Assembly: GCF_000756665.1 (NCBI RefSeq)
Contig: NZ_ARXV01000003.1
Span: 62,001 to 126,000, forward strand
Length of the DNA stretch: 64,000 bases
Direction: 5' to 3'
Source of the DNA: Alcanivorax nanhaiticus
Lineage (GTDB): Bacteria; Pseudomonadota; Gammaproteobacteria; Pseudomonadales; Alcanivoracaceae
Part shown: piece after piece, positions 60,420 to 64,000 of the stretch
Layout: each line of letters opens with the position of its first letter
Numbering within the stretch: the first letter of the stretch is position 1
Notes under the pieces: model-generated
Told to the model about the DNA's origin: nothing
Database searches by the model: none
The model's input: the letters and a program-made list of their open reading frames with translations, nothing else
Position numbers and translations under genes: made by a program

Positions 60420-62816
60420 GTGCTGAAAGATATTCCGCTGTTACCACTGCGTGATGTGGTGGTGTACCCGCACATGGTGATCCCCCTGTTTGTTGGGCGG
60501 GAGAAATCCATCGCGGCCCTCGAAGCTGCCATGGCGGCAGACAAACAAATCATGCTGGTTGCCCAGCGCAATGCCTCCGACGATGATCCCGGTGTAGATG
60601 AAATCTATCGCGTGGGAACCGTTTCTACGATTCTTCAGCTGCTCAAGCTGCCTGACGGCACCGTCAAGGTGCTGGTAGAGGGCGGGCAGCGTGCTCACCT
60701 GATCAAGGCCGATTTTGGTGATGAGGGAGCCGTTGCGGATGTGCGAGAACTGGAAGAGGGCTTGCCCGATGAGGCAGAACAAGACGCCTTGTCCAAGTCA
60801 TTGCTTGCCCAGTTTGAAGACTATGTGAAGCTCTCCAAAAAGGTAGCTCCGGAAGTCACTGGTTCCGTTTCGTCCATTGATGAAGTCAGCCGGCTGGCTG
60901 ACACCATTGCAGCACACCTCCAGTTGAAACTGGAAGAAAAGCAGGATGTGCTGGAAATGGTTGACGTGCAGGAGCGTGTCGAGCATCTGATCGCGCTGAT
61001 GGAATCCGACATTGATGTGCTGAAAGTGGAAAAGCGCATCCGTGGTCGCGTCAAAAAGCAGATGGAAAAAAGCCAGCGCGAGTATTACCTAAACGAACAG
61101 ATGAAGGCGATCCAGAAAGAACTGGGCGATCTGGACGAAACCGGTAATGACCTGGACGAGCTGGAAAAGAAACTGGATAGCGTGGGCATGCCCAAGGAAG
61201 CCCGCGACAAGGCCCAGAGTGAATTCAACAAGCTCAAGATGATGTCTCCCATGTCTGCGGAAGCCACAGTGGTACGTGGCTATCTCGACTGGATGACCTC
61301 GGTGCCATGGAAAAAGCGCAGCCGTGTGAAGCATGACCTTGTGAATGCCAAGGAAGTGCTGGACAGTGATCACTACGGGCTGGAAGAGGTGAAGGACCGC
61401 ATCCTGGAGTTCCTCGCAGTACAAAGCCGGGTTGGAAAGGTGAAGGGTCCGGTTCTGTGTCTGGTAGGCCCCCCGGGTGTTGGTAAAACATCACTGGGCC
61501 AGTCCATCGCCAAGGCCACCAACCGCAAGTTCGTACGGATGGCGCTGGGTGGTGTGCGTGACGAGGCCGAGATACGCGGTCATCGCCGTACCTACATTGG
61601 CTCCATGCCGGGCAAGGTAATCCAGAAGCTTTCCAAGGTTGGGGTTCGCAACCCGTTGTTCCTGCTCGACGAAGTCGACAAGATGGGCATGGATAACCGT
61701 GGCGATCCGGCGTCTGCCTTGCTGGAAGTGCTGGACCCAGAGCAGAACGACACCTTTAGCGACCATTATCTGGAAGTGGATTACAACCTCTCCGAGACGT
61801 TGTTTATCTGTACTTCCAATTCCATGAATATCCCCGGGCCGTTGCTGGACCGGATGGAAGTGATTCGTATCCCCGGCTATACCGAGGACGAAAAGGTCAA
61901 CATTGCGCAGCAATATCTGGTTCCCAAGCAGATCCGCAACAATGGTCTGAAAAAAGACGAACTGGAAATCAGTGTTGAGGTAATGCGCTATATCGTTCGT
62001 CATTACACCCGCGAAGCCGGTGTGCGTGGTCTCGAGCGTGAAATCAGCAAGATCTGCCGCAAGGTGGTGAAAGAAAATTTGCTGGCTGGCACCACGGATA
62101 CCATCAAGCTGACTGAAGAGCAGGTTGAGCACTACCTTGGTGTGCGTAAATTCAGCTTCGGTCGTGCGGAAGATAAAGATCAGGTCGGTCAGGTGACTGG
62201 CCTGGCCTGGACGTCCGTCGGCGGGGAGTTGCTGACGATTGAAAGTGTTTCCACTCCCGGCAAGGGGCGGGTAATCTCTACCGGCTCTCTGGGTGATGTG
62301 ATGCAGGAATCCATCCAGGCCGCGTGGACAGTGGTGAAAAGCCGGGCGGGAAGCCTTGGCATACGCCGCCGTTCATTGGAGCGAAATGATCTACACATGC
62401 ATGTGCCGGAAGGCGCAACACCAAAAGATGGCCCCAGTGCGGGTATTGGTATGTGTACGGCAATGGTGTCAGTGCTGACGGGGATCCCGGTCCGTGCTGA
62501 CGTGGCCATGACTGGCGAAATTACCCTTCGCGGTCAGGTGCTACCGATTGGTGGCCTAAAGGAAAAGCTGCTTGCAGCCCACCGTGGTGGGATCAAGACG
62601 GTGCTTATTCCAGAAGAAAATGAACGGGACCTCAAAGAGATTCCGGACAATATCAAGGCATCTTTGGAGATCAAGCCGGTAAAATGGATTGACCAGGTGC
62701 TTGATGTAGCGTTGACTCATCAACCCAGCCCGCTGTCACAAGCGGAACAGGATGAAGACTTGGCGCTGTCAGAAGAGAAAAACCAGGAAGGTAATAAACG
62801 ACCCAGTACACACTGA
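60420..62816 (+). CDS. lon: ATP-dependent protease La
   Basis: Hexameric AAA+ serine protease for damaged and regulatory proteins. The 798 residues comprise the N-terminal substrate domain (about 1-300), the ATPase with Walker A GPPGVGKTS near residue 356, and the C-terminal protease with the catalytic Ser in PKDGPSAGI and the downstream Lys region GGLKEKLLAAHRGG. The start codon is GTG at 60420 with AGAGGC upstream. It lies between clpX and hupB as in E. coli. Confidence 0.97.
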   Translation: MLKDIPLLPLRDVVVYPHMVIPLFVGREKSIAALEAAMAADKQIMLVAQRNASDDDPGVDEIYRVGTVSTILQLLKLPDGTVKVLVEGGQRAHLIKADFGDEGAVADVRELEEGLPDEAEQDALSKSLLAQFEDYVKLSKKVAPEVTGSVSSIDEVSRLADTIAAHLQLKLEEKQDVLEMVDVQERVEHLIALMESDIDVLKVEKRIRGRVKKQMEKSQREYYLNEQMKAIQKELGDLDETGNDLDELEKKLDSVGMPKEARDKAQSEFNKLKMMSPMSAEATVVRGYLDWMTSVPWKKRSRVKHDLVNAKEVLDSDHYGLEEVKDRILEFLAVQSRVGKVKGPVLCLVGPPGVGKTSLGQSIAKATNRKFVRMALGGVRDEAEIRGHRRTYIGSMPGKVIQKLSKVGVRNPLFLLDEVDKMGMDNRGDPASALLEVLDPEQNDTFSDHYLEVDYNLSETLFICTSNSMNIPGPLLDRMEVIRIPGYTEDEKVNIAQQYLVPKQIRNNGLKKDELEISVEVMRYIVRHYTREAGVRGLEREISKICRKVVKENLLAGTTDTIKLTEEQVEHYLGVRKFSFGRAEDKDQVGQVTGLAWTSVGGELLTIESVSTPGKGRVISTGSLGDVMQESIQAAWTVVKSRAGSLGIRRRSLERNDLHMHVPEGATPKDGPSAGIGMCTAMVSVLTGIPVRADVAMTGEITLRGQVLPIGGLKEKLLAAHRGGIKTVLIPEENERDLKEIPDNIKASLEIKPVKWIDQVLDVALTHQPSPLSQAEQDEDLALSEEKNQEGNKRPSTH

Positions 62817-62902
62817 CAGATCATATTTAAAGTAATTTAACGTATTGATCTGTTTGGTTTTTCAACTTTTTAAAACTTGGGTGAGATTGCATTTTTCCTT
62901 CC

Positions 62903-62931
62903 TTGACGGCCCCTATACCCATTGGTATAAA
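62903..62931 (+). promoter_or_regulatory. Sigma-70 promoter of hupB
   Basis: TTGACG at 62903-62908, a 17-nt spacer and TATAAA at 62926-62931, near consensus and fitting a highly expressed gene. Confidence 0.8.
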
Positions 62932-63000
62932 GTCGGCTTCGCTTAGGAGAGTGCATCCGCCTCGACCATAAAACCGGGAAAAAACAGAAAGGGGAACTTT

Positions 63001-63273
63001 GTGAATAAGTCAGAGTTGATTGATGCGATTGCCGCTAGCGCGGACATTTCCAAAGCTGACGCTGGTCGTGCTTTGGACGCTACTTTGGAAGCGGTAACTG
63101 GCGCCCTGAAAAACGGCGACAGCGTTTCTCTGGTTGGCTTCGGTACTTTCGCTGTGAAAGAGCGTGCTGCTCGTGAAGGTCGTAACCCGCAGACTGGCCA
63201 GACCATCCAGATCAAAGCTGCCAAGGTACCGGGCTTCAAGGCCGGCAAGGCGCTGAAAGACGCGGTGAACTAA
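63001..63273 (+). CDS. hupB: DNA-binding protein HU-beta
   Basis: Histone-like nucleoid protein that bends DNA non-specifically. The 90 residues open [24 protein letters not shown] and carry the HU signature [21 protein letters not shown], with the DNA-binding arm's proline. The start codon is GTG at 63001, with AAAGGGGA upstream. It follows lon and precedes ppiD, as in E. coli, with a tRNA gene inserted between. Confidence 0.97.
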   Translation: MNKSELIDAIAASADISKADAGRALDATLEAVTGALKNGDSVSLVGFGTFAVKERAAREGRNPQTGQTIQIKAAKVPGFKAGKALKDAVN

Positions 63274-63283
63274 ACTGTTTGCA

Positions 63284-63360
63284 GGAGCGGTAGTTCAGCT
63301 GGTTAGAATACCGGCCTGTCACGCCGGGGGTCGCGGGTTCGAGTCCCGTCCGCTCCGCCA
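63284..63360 (+). tRNA. tRNA-Asp (anticodon GTC)
   Basis: 77 nt with encoded CCA. Acceptor GGAGCGG pairs with CCGCTCC. The anticodon arm CCGGC-CTGTCAC-GCCGG shows GTC, and the T-arm contains GTTCGAGTC. It begins ten bases after the hupB stop and may be co-transcribed. Confidence 0.96.
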
Positions 63361-63367
63361 GTTTGAG

Positions 63368-63398
63368 AAAGCGCAGCCGTTCGCGGTTGCGCTTTTTT
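63368..63398 (+). terminator. Terminator after tRNA-Asp
   Basis: GCGCAGCCG and CGGTTGCGC pair (one G-T) around TTCG, preceded by AAA and followed by TTTTTT. Confidence 0.88.
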
Positions 63399-63478
63399 CC
63401 GTTTAAGGGAACGGTTGCTACAGCACCAAGTCCCAATAACAATATTGATTCTCGAAAGTATCCTTACGGAGTTGTTTC

Positions 63479-64000
63479 ATGCAGGAGTTCAGACGTTTTG
63501 TCCGCGGTCCCGTGGGCAAGGTCCTGCTTGCCCTGATCATCCTTCCCTTCGTGATTTCCGGTTTTTACGGCTATTTCGTTGGCGGTGGCGGCGGCGATAC
63601 GGTGGCAGAGGTGGAAGGCACCAGCATTACCCGTAATCAGGTAAATCAACGGGTTGAGCGTGTCCGTGACATGCTGCGCCAGCAAAGCCCCAACATTAAC
63701 CCGGCCATGCTTGATTCCTTTGTGCGCCCTGAAATGGTGCTGGATGGCCTGGTAGACGAACAATTGATCCTCAGTGCCGCTGAAAAGGCTGGCCTGGTCT
63801 ATAGCGAAGAGCAGGTTGGTCGAGAGATAACCGGTGTTGAGCTATTCCAGGAAAACGGCAATTTCTCCCGTGACCGTTTTGAGCGTGAACTGCGCATGCG
63901 CGGCATGAGCCCGCAGGGTTATATCCGGGGCATGCGTCAGGACATGGTCAAGGAGCAGTTTCGGGCTGGCTTCATGGCAACGGATTTTGCGCTGCCTGCG
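63479..64000 (+). CDS. ppiD: Periplasmic folding chaperone PpiD (partial)
   Basis: Inner-membrane-anchored periplasmic chaperone near the Sec translocon, with a parvulin-like domain. Only the first 174 codons are in the window and no stop is reached. The N-terminus has a short cytoplasmic segment MQEFRRFVRGPVGK, a membrane anchor VLLALIILPFVISGFYGYFV, then the SurA-like N-terminal chaperone domain (for example VNQRVERVRDMLRQQ and VLDGLVDEQLILSAAEKAG). ACGGAG precedes the ATG at 63479. The location after hupB is conserved. Confidence 0.93.
   Translation, partial: MQEFRRFVRGPVGKVLLALIILPFVISGFYGYFVGGGGGDTVAEVEGTSITRNQVNQRVERVRDMLRQQSPNINPAMLDSFVRPEMVLDGLVDEQLILSAAEKAGLVYSEEQVGREITGVELFQENGNFSRDRFERELRMRGMSPQGYIRGMRQDMVKEQFRAGFMATDFALPA

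Overview
This 64-kb window looks like housekeeping chromosome from a marine-type gammaproteobacterium. The protein flavour (Pseudomonas-like dap/glnD and lipid A gene order, mid-50s GC by eye, and a cluster of flavin and iron alcohol dehydrogenases with an acyl-CoA thioesterase) suggests Alcanivorax or a close relative. That placement is inference, because no rRNA or species marker is present. There is no phage, insertion sequence, CRISPR array or plasmid backbone.

Layout. 1-6285 (minus strand): map-glnD-dapC-yffB-dapD, joining nitrogen sensing to lysine/diaminopimelate synthesis; dapD runs off the left edge. 6368-25824 (plus): the long rpsB-tsf / pyrH-frr-uppS-cdsA-dxr-rseP-bamA-skp-lpxD-fabZ-lpxA-lpxB-rnhB-dnaE run, followed by accA. 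This covers translation factors, nucleotide, phospholipid and isoprenoid synthesis, outer-membrane protein assembly, lipid A and replication. 25827-29265: tilS and an unusual RecQ-family helicase. 29335-29489: a candidate small RNA or attenuated leader. 29599-36666: pyrG-kdsA-eno-ftsB-ispD-ispF-truD-pcm. 36829-39524: a DUF368 lipid-carrier translocase, nlpD and a CDF metal exporter, at a place where many relatives carry surE and rpoS.

39637-46164 is the accessory-looking part. It holds two tandem copies of a two-gene module (a Tat-signal small subunit plus a GMC flavoprotein with a CX5CX3C motif), then an iron-type alcohol dehydrogenase and a hotdog thioesterase. The motif and gene pairing resemble bacterial FAD-glucose dehydrogenase alpha and gamma subunits without the cytochrome subunit. 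I infer periplasmic alcohol or sugar oxidation.

46474-55817: acnB (minus), an LpxL-like acyltransferase (minus) divergent from miaE (plus), lpxH and two cyclophilins (minus), glnS (plus) and folD (minus). 56045-64000: a Pro-Arg-His tRNA cluster, then the protein quality-control run tig-clpP-clpX-lon-hupB, tRNA-Asp and the start of ppiD.

The most striking unexplained structure is a family of intergenic elements made of degenerate 7-nt units in strict phase, usually as two inverted arms. They occur at 1426-1567, 36672-36766, 44431-44444, 46178-46370, 50901-51077, 54714-54741 and 57908-57994, always beside gene ends. At one locus the repeat supplies the stop codons of both flanking genes.
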